Shown piece after piece: positions 23,358 to 32,692 of a stretch of 48,918 nucleotides of DNA (position 1 is the first letter of the stretch; every line of letters starts with the position of its first letter). Source of the DNA: a virus; the IMG/VR virus record IMGVR_UViG_3300036850_000045, positions 1-48,918 of that record; one strand, 5' to 3'. A model generated the notes under the pieces. It ran no database searches, was not told the DNA's origin, and saw only the letters and a list, made by a program, of their open reading frames with translations. Made by a program: the position numbers and the translations under genes.

Positions 23358-23657
23358 ATGAATCCAATAGCTGAAGCAGTTCGCATCTTAACCCAAGCCG
23401 GTATTTTGAAATTCGATCCGGCCGGATTCGATGAAGCCGCACAGAGATCGAATAACGTCCTTCCGGACGCTGACGGTGTTCTGCCACAAATTGGGCAGCG
23501 TATGACTGAGTTCCTTGGCTTGATACCTCGCTCTGGCGAGCCGCTCGGATCGTATTGGGGCCGAACATGGGGATCGAATGTCCCGCCGGGCCTGAGGCAA
23601 CCCATAGGACGAGACATCCAACTACCCAAAGAGTCGCCACGTAAAGCGAAGAAATGA
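23358..23657 (+). CDS. Small protein, unknown
   Basis: A protein of 99 residues with a helical start (IAEAVRILTQAGIL) and a Pro/Gly/Arg-rich end. It overlaps the next gene by ATGA. No motif recognised. Confidence 0.5.
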   Translation: MNPIAEAVRILTQAGILKFDPAGFDEAAQRSNNVLPDADGVLPQIGQRMTEFLGLIPRSGEPLGSYWGRTWGSNVPPGLRQPIGRDIQLPKESPRKAKK

Positions 23658-23887
23658 GTATGGTCGTAATTCGATTTGCGTGTGGCCATGAAAGCCGCGT
23701 CGCCGCCAATGTGGACGCGGTACCAGCATGTCCGGAGTGTGGGAATGGCGAGATACGCCGCGTGAAAGCCCGTGCGCCTCGTTTTGTAGGCGTCGCTACC
23801 GGACCATATTGTGAAGTGAAAGCCTTGGACGCGATCCCCGTGAATGTCGCGCCGAAAGGCCCGTTGAAGTTGAAGGAGCCAGAGTAA
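23654..23887 (+). CDS. Small zinc-binding protein
   Basis: A protein of 77 residues with FACGHESR followed by CPECGNGEIRR, a C-x-H plus C-x-x-C site suggesting a zinc ribbon, then a Pro/Lys-rich tail. Unusual inside a tail module. No family recognised. Confidence 0.55.
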   Translation: MSMVVIRFACGHESRVAANVDAVPACPECGNGEIRRVKARAPRFVGVATGPYCEVKALDAIPVNVAPKGPLKLKEPE

Positions 23888-24592
23888 ATGCCCGGACAAT
23901 TCGGCGTGTCGTTTTTGCCAGGTCAGCCGAACGGAATGGATCGCAATGGCCAAGGTGGCAATGCGACCGAACCGATTCAACAGGCCATCAAGGTGTTAAG
24001 TCTCCGACTGCCGCGCGTGCTTGGGGGCGGCGCCTTTGCACCGTCCGGGCTGCTGCAGGGTGGCGGGTCGATGGGGAATCCCTTCGCTGGCGTCGGGCCG
24101 ATGCAGGGGCGCCCCTTGCCGCCTGGCGGGCTGCCTGGTGGTGGCGGACCGCCGCCGGGCGGGGGCGCGCCGAGTCCAGGCGGAGGGGGCTCGCCGTTCG
24201 GAGGCGGGGCGGGGAATCCGTTCGCGGGCTCGATGCCTGGGCCCGATCCGATGTCCCAAGCGATCATGGCATTGGTGGGTGGAGGCGGAGGTGGTTTCGG
24301 CGGAGTGCCGCCGAGTTTCGGCCCGACACCGCCGCCGCGTTTTACTCCTGGCGAATCGGGTCAGCCGCCAGCGCGGCCCATTCCAGAACCGCCTGGGCCT
24401 GGATGGCAACCGCCGCAGATAGGCGGACCGGAACGCGGGCCAGCGCTACCGCCGCCTGGAGTCGAACCGCCGCCGATCGAAACAGCTCCGACGCCAACGC
24501 CGGAACCGGAGCCGAGTCCAGATAATGGCGATCTCCCGCGTGAACTCGCCATGTGGCTCTATCGCAATCGCGGCCGAGGCTTCGAGTACTGA
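23888..24592 (+). CDS. Gly/Pro-rich low-complexity protein
   Basis: A protein of 234 residues, of which about 40-200 are almost entirely Gly, Pro, Phe, Met and Ser in loose repeats (GGGxPPxG, GGGSPFGGG), followed by a Pro/Glu linker and a short helical end (LPRELAMWLYRNRG). It is probably disordered and could be a flexible virion linker. The DNA is correspondingly G/C-skewed, which also gives long shadow frames. Confidence 0.6.
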   Translation: MPGQFGVSFLPGQPNGMDRNGQGGNATEPIQQAIKVLSLRLPRVLGGGAFAPSGLLQGGGSMGNPFAGVGPMQGRPLPPGGLPGGGGPPPGGGAPSPGGGGSPFGGGAGNPFAGSMPGPDPMSQAIMALVGGGGGGFGGVPPSFGPTPPPRFTPGESGQPPARPIPEPPGPGWQPPQIGGPERGPALPPPGVEPPPIETAPTPTPEPEPSPDNGDLPRELAMWLYRNRGRGFEY

Positions 24593-24595
24593 TCG

Positions 24596-26494
24596 ATGGC
24601 GAAGCGACAGATCAAGGCCAGCACGCCGACGGCTTCACGGACGTATCAACACGTCACCGTGAACGATCTGTCTGGCGGGCTGGATCTGCGCCGGAGCCCG
24701 ACACTCCTAGCGCCGGATCGTGCGCGCGTGCTCATGAACTACTCGCTCGCCACGCCGGGAGAAGTCTCGGTGCGTCTGGGGTATCAAGCCTTCTCGACAA
24801 CGAATCTTGGGACGGGAAGGCCGCAGGGAGGCCAGCGCGTCTATCTGGGCTCGACATCCTTCACGTTGATGGCGTGGAACGGGGCTGTGTACAAGCCCAC
24901 GGACGCGGGCGTGTTGTCGACGACACCGATCTATTCAACCATCAGCGCTGCGAATCAGGCGTTCTTTCCGTATGACCGGATTCTCACGGCGGTGCTCGAC
25001 GGCGCGAATCGCCCGCGGATGTCCACCGACGGTTCGACGTGGATTCCGATGGGCATCCTGGCGGGCACGGTCGCTAGCACCGCAAGTTCCAAAGCGAGCG
25101 GGTCGCTCTCGACCTCAGAGTTTGAGTTCACCTACACGTACAAGCACCGTGGGACGGCCCACGAATCGAACGGGGCCACGTCGGTCTCGACGGTCTCGCT
25201 GACGTCGACCGGCGCGGTGGAGCTCCAGATCCCCAATTCTACTGAAGCGAAGGTCGACGCCATTGTGCTCTACGGCCGCAACAAGACGGCGGGCGAAGCG
25301 GTGTTGCGGAAGATCTCAAGTGCCGCGGTACAGGGCGGGGCGCATTCGACCTACACAGTCTCCAGTTCCAATTGGTCCGCGAATGACGAACTGCCGACGA
25401 ATCATAACGTCCCTGACGCGTATCGCTTCGCAGTGGTCTGGAAAAACCGGTGGTGGGCGGCCGATGGCACGGTAGGGAACCGCCTCCATTTCACGGAACT
25501 GTTCCAGAACCAGTCCTGGCCGACGCTGTTCTACATCGATATCCCGTTCGAGCGCGGCGACGAAATCACCGCCATCATCTCGCAAGGGGACACGCTGCTC
25601 GTCTTTGGCCAGAGCAAGTTGTTTCTGATCATCGGGCAGACCTCGCTGGACTTCGAAGTGCGGCCATCGGCTGGCGCGCAAGCTGGCGCGCTCGGGCCGC
25701 GCTCGGTGACCGCGATCGAGAACGGCGTGGTACATATCGCGGCCGAAGGCGTGCTGATTTATGACGGGGCCTCGGATCGGTTACTCAGTTTCGATATCGA
25801 ACCGGCGATTCGCGATCTCGTGCGCAACACGGCGTCCACCGGGCTCGAGCTGGTCGCCGTGACGCATCACTTTCCGTTCAAGGAACTGCGGATTGCGATC
25901 CCGCGCGTGTTTCCTCGCGGCACGATTGGCGAATTGGTCTTGGACCTGAACAGGACGCGCGAGAGCGAAACGCCGGCATGGACCGATACTGATCGTGCAA
26001 TCGGCGGCTACATCCTGTGGGACGGGGACGAGCCCGTGACGGGCAATCGCGGCCGGTTGCTCTCATGGAGCCCGACCGAAGGCCGCATCACCGAGGAATC
26101 CACGGGCACGACCGCGAACAGCTCCAACATGACCGCGGAGTACGAAGGACCGCATCTGGCGACTGGCCTGAATCGCGCGCGGTTCATCGACCATTACGGG
26201 GAGTACGAACCGCACAGCGGGGCGTTCTCCGTGGAAGTGTATGTGGATGGCGTCAGCCAAGGCGCAGAGTCCATGACGATTGGATCGGGCCTCTCGGTGT
26301 ATGGCACGGGCCTGTATGGCACGGCGACTTATGGCGGGGCGGGCCGGCGGATGTATTACGGCACGCTACCGATCGGGGCAGAAGGCCGCACGGCCTGGAT
26401 CAAGACGAGTTACGCGGGCGTCGAAACGTTCCGGATGTTCACTTACGCAATTGGTATTGTTCCGGAAATTGAACCTCGGAGGTTCGCGGAATGA
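24596..26494 (+). CDS. Nozzle/stabilisation-like tail protein (P22 gp10-like role)
   Basis: A protein of 632 residues. It begins with a short arm containing NDLSGGLDLRRSPTLLAPDRA, a pattern seen in tail nozzle and DNA-stabilisation proteins, then has a long series of beta segments resembling propeller blades (NRLHFTELFQNQSWPTLFYI, DTLLVFGQSKLFLIIG, GVVHIAAEGVLIYDGASDR). Such proteins plug the portal channel in podoviruses. The 3' end overlaps by 52 bp the stop end of a minus-strand homing endonuclease. Confidence 0.7.
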   Translation: MAKRQIKASTPTASRTYQHVTVNDLSGGLDLRRSPTLLAPDRARVLMNYSLATPGEVSVRLGYQAFSTTNLGTGRPQGGQRVYLGSTSFTLMAWNGAVYKPTDAGVLSTTPIYSTISAANQAFFPYDRILTAVLDGANRPRMSTDGSTWIPMGILAGTVASTASSKASGSLSTSEFEFTYTYKHRGTAHESNGATSVSTVSLTSTGAVELQIPNSTEAKVDAIVLYGRNKTAGEAVLRKISSAAVQGGAHSTYTVSSSNWSANDELPTNHNVPDAYRFAVVWKNRWWAADGTVGNRLHFTELFQNQSWPTLFYIDIPFERGDEITAIISQGDTLLVFGQSKLFLIIGQTSLDFEVRPSAGAQAGALGPRSVTAIENGVVHIAAEGVLIYDGASDRLLSFDIEPAIRDLVRNTASTGLELVAVTHHFPFKELRIAIPRVFPRGTIGELVLDLNRTRESETPAWTDTDRAIGGYILWDGDEPVTGNRGRLLSWSPTEGRITEESTGTTANSSNMTAEYEGPHLATGLNRARFIDHYGEYEPHSGAFSVEVYVDGVSQGAESMTIGSGLSVYGTGLYGTATYGGAGRRMYYGTLPIGAEGRTAWIKTSYAGVETFRMFTYAIGIVPEIEPRRFAE

Positions 26495-27114
26495 GCCTGT
26501 TGTTCAAGGTCTCTGACGCGAGCCTGCAGCGCCTTAACAAGAGTGCGAGATTCGTGTTTGCTCGGCGTTGTAATAACGAGGTTTTCAGGCCTGTTGTCGT
26601 GTCTGATTCCGTTGATATGATGAACGACTTCGCAACTTCGCAGGCGACGCCCAAGAATGCGTTCCATCACCAATCGATGTTCGCGGACTTGCTTGCGCAC
26701 GCCAGCATAGACATAAACGTATCCTTCTCGAACAACGTGACGCCCGCCACGCCACCTGCCATGCTCTGCTCCGCGCGGGGCAATGTAGTCCTTTCTGCTT
26801 CGCATTGGCACGCCGGCTCGTCTCAGTCTGGCAGCGACAGCATTTGTTGTTACGCCTACCGCGCTGGCGATAGCCGAGCATGTTTGGCCAGAGCCATACA
26901 TTGTCACGAGGCTTTCGATGGGCGCGAGCCCGAGCCTGCCGCGCCCGTGCCGAGCTTTCACGCCAGCCCTCTGGAGTCTCTTCCAAATGGCGCGCTGACT
27001 CATGCCGAAGCGTTCGGCGATCTGGTAACTGGTAAGGCCGGCTGCGTACATCGCTGCAACTTCGCTCGACGTCACGCCAGGCCGCTTAATGCCAACTCGT
27101 GCTTTATTACTCAT
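26443..27114 (-). CDS. HNH homing endonuclease, minus strand, inserted in the tail operon
   Basis: A protein of 223 residues. Two N-terminal HTH repeats (SYQIAERFGMSQRAIWKRLQRAG and CSAIASAVGVTTNAVAARLRRAG) are followed by an HNH core: REHRLVMERILGRRL, then CEVVHHINGIRHDNRPENLVI. This is the classic selfish endonuclease layout with DNA-reading HTH modules. It is the only minus-strand gene in the late operon and lies between the nozzle gene and the next tail gene, so it is an insertion. A -10-like TACAAT lies close upstream of its ATG. Confidence 0.85.
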   Translation of the reverse strand: MSNKARVGIKRPGVTSSEVAAMYAAGLTSYQIAERFGMSQRAIWKRLQRAGVKARHGRGRLGLAPIESLVTMYGSGQTCSAIASAVGVTTNAVAARLRRAGVPMRSRKDYIAPRGAEHGRWRGGRHVVREGYVYVYAGVRKQVREHRLVMERILGRRLRSCEVVHHINGIRHDNRPENLVITTPSKHESRTLVKALQARVRDLEQQAHSANLRGSISGTIPIA

Positions 27115-27147
27115 ACACGTGATTGTATCACGGCAACGGTGAATTAG

Positions 27148-27813
27148 GTGGGTTATCCAACATCCGTTTCTGTTTTCTCGGCAAAAAACGCAGGCGACGT
27201 CATTCAGCCCGCGCACGTCAATGACCTGCAAACGGAAGTGTCGGCGATCGAGACCGGGTTGCTCAACGGATTGTCGCATAGCTTTGCGGCGAATGCCGGG
27301 CTGCAGTCGAGCAACTCCACGGTTAACGCACTGAGCGTGTCGAGCCTGTCGACGTTTGCTTATCGGCCGACGGTTCCGGCGCCAGATGCAGTACGTCTCT
27401 CGCTCGCCGCGAACTCGACGCACAGTAATACGACGAGAGCGATCAGTTGGACCGTGCAAGACTTCATGACCAATTCGTCGCTGCACTCGACCACGACGAA
27501 TCCGAGCCGCATCACGCCTCAGTCGACAGGTCTGTACCAAATTCATTGTGGGGCGCGTTCGAATAACGCACAAGCGGCATCGACCTTCCAATTCGATCTG
27601 TATGTGGAAGATTCGAGCGGCACGCGGATCGCGCTGGACAATTTCCAGCAGGCCGTCAATGTGGGACAGACGACCCCGGCAGTCCATGCCTTCGGATTGA
27701 AGCGGTTCGATTCCTTGGCGGCCACGCCGTATGTCCGTGCAGTGATTCAGTGCTCAGTGGCCGATGAAGTCAATTCGGCGGATGCGTTCTTCGAACTGTG
27801 GAAGCTGTTCTAG
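27148..27813 (+). CDS. Tail protein, unknown
   Basis: A protein of 221 residues. The N terminus FSAKNAGDVIQPAHVNDLQTEVSAIETGLLNG follows a pattern common at the start of phage tail or fibre proteins (x-G-D-x-I-x-x-x-H-x-N-D-L-Q-x-E). The C-terminal half looks like a C1q/TNF-type beta sandwich (TGLYQIHCGARSNN, FQFDLYVEDSSGTRI). GTG start has no clear ribosome-binding site; the homing-endonuclease insertion just upstream may have disturbed it. Confidence 0.6.
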   Translation: MGYPTSVSVFSAKNAGDVIQPAHVNDLQTEVSAIETGLLNGLSHSFAANAGLQSSNSTVNALSVSSLSTFAYRPTVPAPDAVRLSLAANSTHSNTTRAISWTVQDFMTNSSLHSTTTNPSRITPQSTGLYQIHCGARSNNAQAASTFQFDLYVEDSSGTRIALDNFQQAVNVGQTTPAVHAFGLKRFDSLAATPYVRAVIQCSVADEVNSADAFFELWKLF

Positions 27814-28173
27814 ATGGCCGACCTAGGAGGCCTTGAGGTCCTGCTCGGCGGCTTAGAAAGCGGCACCAAGAAGGTGCTCACGGAAGTGTTCCGCGCGCTG
27901 GTGCCATTTCTGCGTTTCAGTCCGGTCGAGCATCAATCGAAGGCAGAAAACTTTGCTGCGTATCATCAGACAAGCACCACCGCGGCCTCTACGGGCGAGT
28001 TCTCATTACAGCATGGGCTCAGTCGGATTCCCTACTTGGCGATTCAGACTCTGGATCTCACGTCGTCACGGTCACAGATCGTGCCGCTCGAAGTGACACG
28101 ACCCGCGGATGCGCAGCGGATCTACTTGAAGTCGACGTCGACGAGCGCCCCTTTCAGTCTTTTGGTGGAGTAA
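27814..28173 (+). CDS. Tail-module protein, unknown
   Basis: A protein of 119 residues: helical N terminus (GTKKVLTEVFRALVPFLRF) and a beta C-terminal half. It starts directly after the previous stop and is followed directly by the next start. No family recognised. Confidence 0.55.
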   Translation: MADLGGLEVLLGGLESGTKKVLTEVFRALVPFLRFSPVEHQSKAENFAAYHQTSTTAASTGEFSLQHGLSRIPYLAIQTLDLTSSRSQIVPLEVTRPADAQRIYLKSTSTSAPFSLLVE

Positions 28174-28998
28174 ATGAACGAGTTGAAGAAATGCGCGATC
28201 CTCGGAACGGCGCCATCATGGAAGCAGTGTCCTTGGAATGACAAAGACCTGGAGATCTTCGGACTCAATGATGCTTGGGTATTGGGCTACCAGCGCGTCG
28301 ATCGGTGGTTCGATCTCCATCCGCTGTCCGCGTTGGTGTTCTATGACCGGAACCACCCACCGGATCCGCGCACGATTCCGGCCGGGACATATCTGCGCCC
28401 GAAAGGCCATCTGGAGTGGTTGAAGTCGCAGAAGATTCCTGTGTTTCTCCAGCAGGCGCGGAAGGATTGGCCGAGCAGCCAGACATTTCCGAAAGACGAG
28501 GTGCTGGCGTTCTGGTCGAAGTTCTGGCCGTGGCGCGTGGACCGGCACGGAAAAGCGAGTGCGGGCAAGGACTATGAAGTGTCGAGTCCCTCGTGGATGC
28601 TCATGTGGGCCGTGGCACAGGGCTACACGGAAATCCACATTTACGGCATTCACTTGTCGACGGAGTGGGAATATCTGCAACAGCGGCCGAATCTGGAGTT
28701 CCTGATCGGCGTCGCGACCGGACTCGGCATCAAGATCGTGTTGCCGGAAGTGGTGCCGATTTGTCAGTCGAAGTTCACCTACGGCTATGAGACGAAAGCG
28801 GATGCGGGTCTCCAGCCGGTGCAACAGCAGATCGATGTCTTGAAGCGCCAGACGGTGAAGGCGCATACCCAGCTCACGAAGCTGCCGTGGTGGGCACGCG
28901 GCGAGAAGAAAGATCTGTTGGCGCGATTGGCGAAGTTGGACATTGAACTGAAAGACGCGCATGACGATCTCGCGCGAGAACGGATGCGGGTGAACTGA
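28174..28998 (+). CDS. Rossmann-like protein of unknown function
   Basis: A protein of 274 residues. It opens KKCAILGTAPSWKQCPW, a nucleotide-binding-like glycine loop, then IFGLNDAW and RWFDLHP. TEIHIYGIHLS suggests a further Rossmann strand, and the last 70 residues form a long helix. Proteins of this type recur in phages and resemble MAF_flag10/DUF115-like sugar-related proteins, but I cannot assign an activity. Confidence 0.55.
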   Translation: MNELKKCAILGTAPSWKQCPWNDKDLEIFGLNDAWVLGYQRVDRWFDLHPLSALVFYDRNHPPDPRTIPAGTYLRPKGHLEWLKSQKIPVFLQQARKDWPSSQTFPKDEVLAFWSKFWPWRVDRHGKASAGKDYEVSSPSWMLMWAVAQGYTEIHIYGIHLSTEWEYLQQRPNLEFLIGVATGLGIKIVLPEVVPICQSKFTYGYETKADAGLQPVQQQIDVLKRQTVKAHTQLTKLPWWARGEKKDLLARLAKLDIELKDAHDDLARERMRVN

Positions 28999-29516
28999 TG
29001 GCCGGACGAGGATCGCGCGCAGCTCAGGGCGCGCTCTCTGGCGCTGCGGCTGGGAGCGCGTTTGGGCCGTGGGGCGCTGGTATCGGTGGCGGGCTCGGCG
29101 CGCTGATTGGGCTGTTCAAGGGCGGCGACAAGCCGATGAGCCCAGAACTCCAGCGCATGTACGACTTAGAGTTGAGTCGCTTCGAGCAATCGAATCCGCT
29201 CGTGGAGGCTGCCTATCGCCTCGCGTTCAACCGCTTGCCTACGGCATCACGTGAAGGACTGACTGAGCCCTCCTTGGCTGGCGCGAACGCACAGGTGCCG
29301 TATCCGATGAGCGGGGATTACAACGAGCCGATCGGTGTGCGGAATGCGCTGCGGTCCCAGGAGGTCCGGATGCGGATGGCCGATCCCATCATTCAGGCCG
29401 TGCAGCGACTGGCGATGAACCGCATGCCGCGCGGCTATCAGTGGCAGAAGCCGCCGCTGACTGGCGGGACTGGGCCGGAGAATCCAGGCGGCGGGCGTGA
29501 GGGGAGACGAGTCTAG
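28998..29516 (+). CDS. Possible ejection protein with Gly/Ala hydrophobic segment
   Basis: A protein of 172 residues. Residues 8-42 are a Gly/Ala-rich glycine-zipper stretch (GALSGAAAGSAFGPWGAGIG) able to insert in membranes, followed by a soluble helical domain and a Gly-rich tail. Small glycine-zipper proteins among internal virion proteins often help DNA cross the host envelope. Overlaps both neighbours by one base or more. Confidence 0.55.
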   Translation: MAGRGSRAAQGALSGAAAGSAFGPWGAGIGGGLGALIGLFKGGDKPMSPELQRMYDLELSRFEQSNPLVEAAYRLAFNRLPTASREGLTEPSLAGANAQVPYPMSGDYNEPIGVRNALRSQEVRMRMADPIIQAVQRLAMNRMPRGYQWQKPPLTGGTGPENPGGGREGRRV

Positions 29517-31153
29517 TGGCCTCGATTGATTTCGACGCGATTGCCAGAAAATACGGGCGCGAGTCCAACTGGAACGCGCTGCGTGGATCCAATGATCCGT
29601 TGACGGCCGGGCTCGATCCGAACGCGAACTGGAACAGCTTCCGGCCACAGCGCACAGAGACGAGCCCGGCGCCAGCGCCGTCTACGCCCGCACCGGCACC
29701 GCCACCGTATCAACCGCCGGCACCCGCGCCGGCACCCGCGCCAGCGCCACAAGCGCCAGCACCAGCGCCCTACGGGGGGCCAGGACCGTTCAAGAACAAG
29801 TACACCGACAAGAACGGCAAGACCGTCTACGTGCGGCAAGCGGATGACAGTCTCTGGACCGACGATCCGGACCCGAACAGCGTGTACGGCTTCGTGCCGT
29901 ACAACGGCGGGGCACAGGGTGGCGGCGATTCGCGCGACAAGGCGCGGCAGTATGTCATGCAGGTCTTCGGGCGGCTCGGCGTGCAGCCGACCGGACGCGG
30001 CTCAGGCCCGACCGACATTGAGTATCTGATCGATCGGATGCTCGCCGAGAACTGGGAATCGAGCGGCTACGACTGGGCCGGACGCATCGAGCGTGGGATC
30101 CGCGGGACTCAGCCGTCCGAGGGCGGAGGGGGCGGCTATGGACAGGGCACTGGCGGGACACAAACGGGTGTCCCTGGCGTTCCGGTCTCCTCCTACGCGG
30201 CACAGTTCGATGATCCGTCCACGCGCCATCTTGAAGACTGGATGACGGCCCGACTCAACGAACTCAAGCAGCCCGTGGATGATCCGTCGCGAGCTGCCTT
30301 GGCGCGGCTCCTCGATCAACAGACCGCGCTGTATCAGCAGCAGCGAACCCGAGCCGAAGCGGAAGAAGGCGCATTGCGGGAACGGCGCGGCCGCGCGCGG
30401 ACGTCGGCCGACGAGTACATCAACTTCGCCAAACAGCGCGCCCAGAAACTCCAAGGCCCGGCTTATACCGGCGCCGAAGGCGAAGTACTGCGCACCCAAG
30501 CGTTGGATCCGATCGAAGCGGATCGGCAAGCGACCCGCCAGCGCGCAATGGAACGGATCTCGGCGCGCGGCATGGATCCGACGTCAGGCATTGCGCAACA
30601 ACTGCTCAATGACGTAGACGCCTCGTACGACCGTTCGCGGGCGGGTGCCCAGAACACACTGGCGTATCGGCAGATTGAAGAACAGCGGTCACGCGAACGC
30701 GAAGCCCAGGATCTGATCGCGTCCATCCCCGGCGCGGAAGAGGCGGTGCTGCGGGGCGATGTGAATTTCATTCAGGTGCTGAATAATCTGATCAACCAGC
30801 CGCAGCAGGGCGCCATCATGAGCGCGGGGCAATCAGCCGCGCTCGGCGAACGCGTGCGGGCGGACGAACAGAACCGCAGGCAAGAAGCGCTCGCGATCGC
30901 GGGCATGCTTCAGGAACTGCCGACAAATGCCCTCCAGCAGTCGATGGCGGCGATTGGACAGGCGCCGACTCCGGAATCGATCAGCAACATGGCGCTGCAG
31001 TTGTACGGCATCGGGCAGGCGAATCGCAATCAGGGCCTGAGTTGGTACGAGACACTCGGGTCGGCGCTGCCGTATCTGTCTGGGGCGTTCGGCGGCAGGC
31101 CGGGCGGCGGAGCTGGTGGCGGGTCAAATAACCTCGGCGGCTTCGGCTGGTAA
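29516..31153 (+). CDS. Large probable internal virion (ejection) protein
   Basis: A protein of 545 residues. It has a Pro/Ala-rich linker near residues 48-90 (repeated P-A-P), a small domain near 95-200, then a long helical region with heptad character (RTRAEAEEGALRERRGRARTSA) and a Gly-rich C terminus. GTG start overlaps the previous stop. Size, helicity and position with two further large helical proteins suggest it is ejected with the DNA. Confidence 0.55.
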   Translation: MASIDFDAIARKYGRESNWNALRGSNDPLTAGLDPNANWNSFRPQRTETSPAPAPSTPAPAPPPYQPPAPAPAPAPAPQAPAPAPYGGPGPFKNKYTDKNGKTVYVRQADDSLWTDDPDPNSVYGFVPYNGGAQGGGDSRDKARQYVMQVFGRLGVQPTGRGSGPTDIEYLIDRMLAENWESSGYDWAGRIERGIRGTQPSEGGGGGYGQGTGGTQTGVPGVPVSSYAAQFDDPSTRHLEDWMTARLNELKQPVDDPSRAALARLLDQQTALYQQQRTRAEAEEGALRERRGRARTSADEYINFAKQRAQKLQGPAYTGAEGEVLRTQALDPIEADRQATRQRAMERISARGMDPTSGIAQQLLNDVDASYDRSRAGAQNTLAYRQIEEQRSREREAQDLIASIPGAEEAVLRGDVNFIQVLNNLINQPQQGAIMSAGQSAALGERVRADEQNRRQEALAIAGMLQELPTNALQQSMAAIGQAPTPESISNMALQLYGIGQANRNQGLSWYETLGSALPYLSGAFGGRPGGGAGGGSNNLGGFGW

Positions 31154-31159
31154 TCACTC

Positions 31160-32692
31160 ATGCCGTTTGACATTCGACAACTGATCGAGATGGCGCCCCT
31201 GATCGTGGGGGCCATGAAACCGGGCTCGCCCGAAGCCGCGGCGATGATGCGCGGGTTCATGCGCTCGCAGCAGATGCGCCGTCAGCAGGGGATGGAAGAC
31301 CAGCAGCTACAGGAGCAGCGTGCCGTTCGCGAATCGCAAATGGCGAATATGACGGCCGACAACCGGCGCGCGGATGAAGCACTGCAGATGCAACGCGAAC
31401 AGGCGGGCTTCCAACGCGAGCAGGCGGGCATCGGGCGGCTAGAGAAGTTTCGGGAGGCCGCGAAAGAGCGCGCCGGCGAACTCATCGGCGGGGCAGATCT
31501 GAACACGAGCCCTGCCGACCCTGGCCTGCAGAACCAGATCGCCTTAGACCAGTTCAATCTGGCGAATCAATACGGCGTGCCTGGCGCACAGTCGACGACG
31601 CTGCCGAATGTCAGCGCGCCGCTGTCGATGCGCAAGAAGAACAAGGCGAAAGAGATTTACGAGCAGGCGAAGAAAACGTACGGCGATGAAGCGATGGCGA
31701 GTGATGCCATCACGATCAAGACCGGCGAACTATTCGGCGATATGAAGCCGTCGCAGTTGCGGACGATATATGAACTGCCAGCCGTGCAAGTTCCGACCGC
31801 TGGCGCATTGTCGTCGGCTGGAGAGCCGCCACTCGCAAAGCCCTTCATCGCAGATCGGGAAGCCAGCACGCCGGGAAGTTTCGATGCGCAGTTCGCAGAC
31901 GTGCTCGCCGCTGAAGAAGAGAAGCTGAAGCGGAAGCTGACGCGCACCGAGAAGGCGCAACTGCGGCTGAGGACGAAGGGATCGTACGAGGCGGCTGGTC
32001 GCGCGCCGGCCGCAGGCGACGAACCCATCCAGCCGGACGATGTCCTGGGCGCAGCAACCGCGATTCTCTCGGGTCGTATGGCGCCGAGCCAGTTGTCGTT
32101 GGTAGGCGGGATGGGGAACCGCGGCGTGAAGTTCAAGCAAGCTGTCGTCGCGGAAGTGAACAAACGCGATCCGAACTTCAATTGGCAATCCTCGGAAGCT
32201 GGCTACAAGTTCGCGAGTAGCCCTGGCACACAGAACACCATCCGGTTCCTCGACAACATCGAAAAGACCTTACCCGTCTTGGAGCGCGCGTCCGACGACT
32301 TCAAGCGCAGCAACGTGCAGGTGATCAATAAGGCCATCCTTGCTGGTAAGAAACAGTTTGGGTCGACCGATGTCGTGACATTCGAATTTGCGCGGAATAT
32401 CCTCGCTGACGAAATCGCCAAGATTCTCCAAGGCGGCGGGACGGGCAACGGCACGAGCGACGCCAAACTGCGACAGGCGCAAGACCTGATCTCTGGCGAC
32501 ATGACGCCAGATCAGTTGAAGGCGGCGATTGGGGCCGCGCGAGAACTCCTGAGCACGCGCCGCGAATCGTTGTCGAAGGGCACGTTCATGGAAAAGAAGC
32601 CAGGTGCCACTGGTCCGAAGATTGGCGAGCGTCGAACGTTTAACGGGAAAATCGGCGAATGGGACGGTAAGGGTTGGAAGGCCGTGCAGTGA
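31160..32692 (+). CDS. Large probable internal virion (ejection) protein
   Basis: A protein of 510 residues. The first 110 are highly Met/Gln/Arg-rich coiled coil (QQMRRQQGMEDQQLQEQRA), the rest mixed helical with a short beta end (RTFNGKIGEWDGKGWKAV). No enzymatic motif is seen; in particular no clear lysozyme or transglycosylase motif. Part of the block of four genes that likely act in DNA ejection. Confidence 0.55.
   Translation: MPFDIRQLIEMAPLIVGAMKPGSPEAAAMMRGFMRSQQMRRQQGMEDQQLQEQRAVRESQMANMTADNRRADEALQMQREQAGFQREQAGIGRLEKFREAAKERAGELIGGADLNTSPADPGLQNQIALDQFNLANQYGVPGAQSTTLPNVSAPLSMRKKNKAKEIYEQAKKTYGDEAMASDAITIKTGELFGDMKPSQLRTIYELPAVQVPTAGALSSAGEPPLAKPFIADREASTPGSFDAQFADVLAAEEEKLKRKLTRTEKAQLRLRTKGSYEAAGRAPAAGDEPIQPDDVLGAATAILSGRMAPSQLSLVGGMGNRGVKFKQAVVAEVNKRDPNFNWQSSEAGYKFASSPGTQNTIRFLDNIEKTLPVLERASDDFKRSNVQVINKAILAGKKQFGSTDVVTFEFARNILADEIAKILQGGGTGNGTSDAKLRQAQDLISGDMTPDQLKAAIGAARELLSTRRESLSKGTFMEKKPGATGPKIGERRTFNGKIGEWDGKGWKAVQ

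Noticed and set aside
26491-27147. Long + strand frame (218 codons) beginning in ATGA contact with the nozzle gene
   Set aside because: It is the antisense of the HNH endonuclease, whose two HTH units and HNH core are unmistakable; the + product is Cys/His-rich without pattern. Only its first few codons might be a relic of the uninvaded operon.
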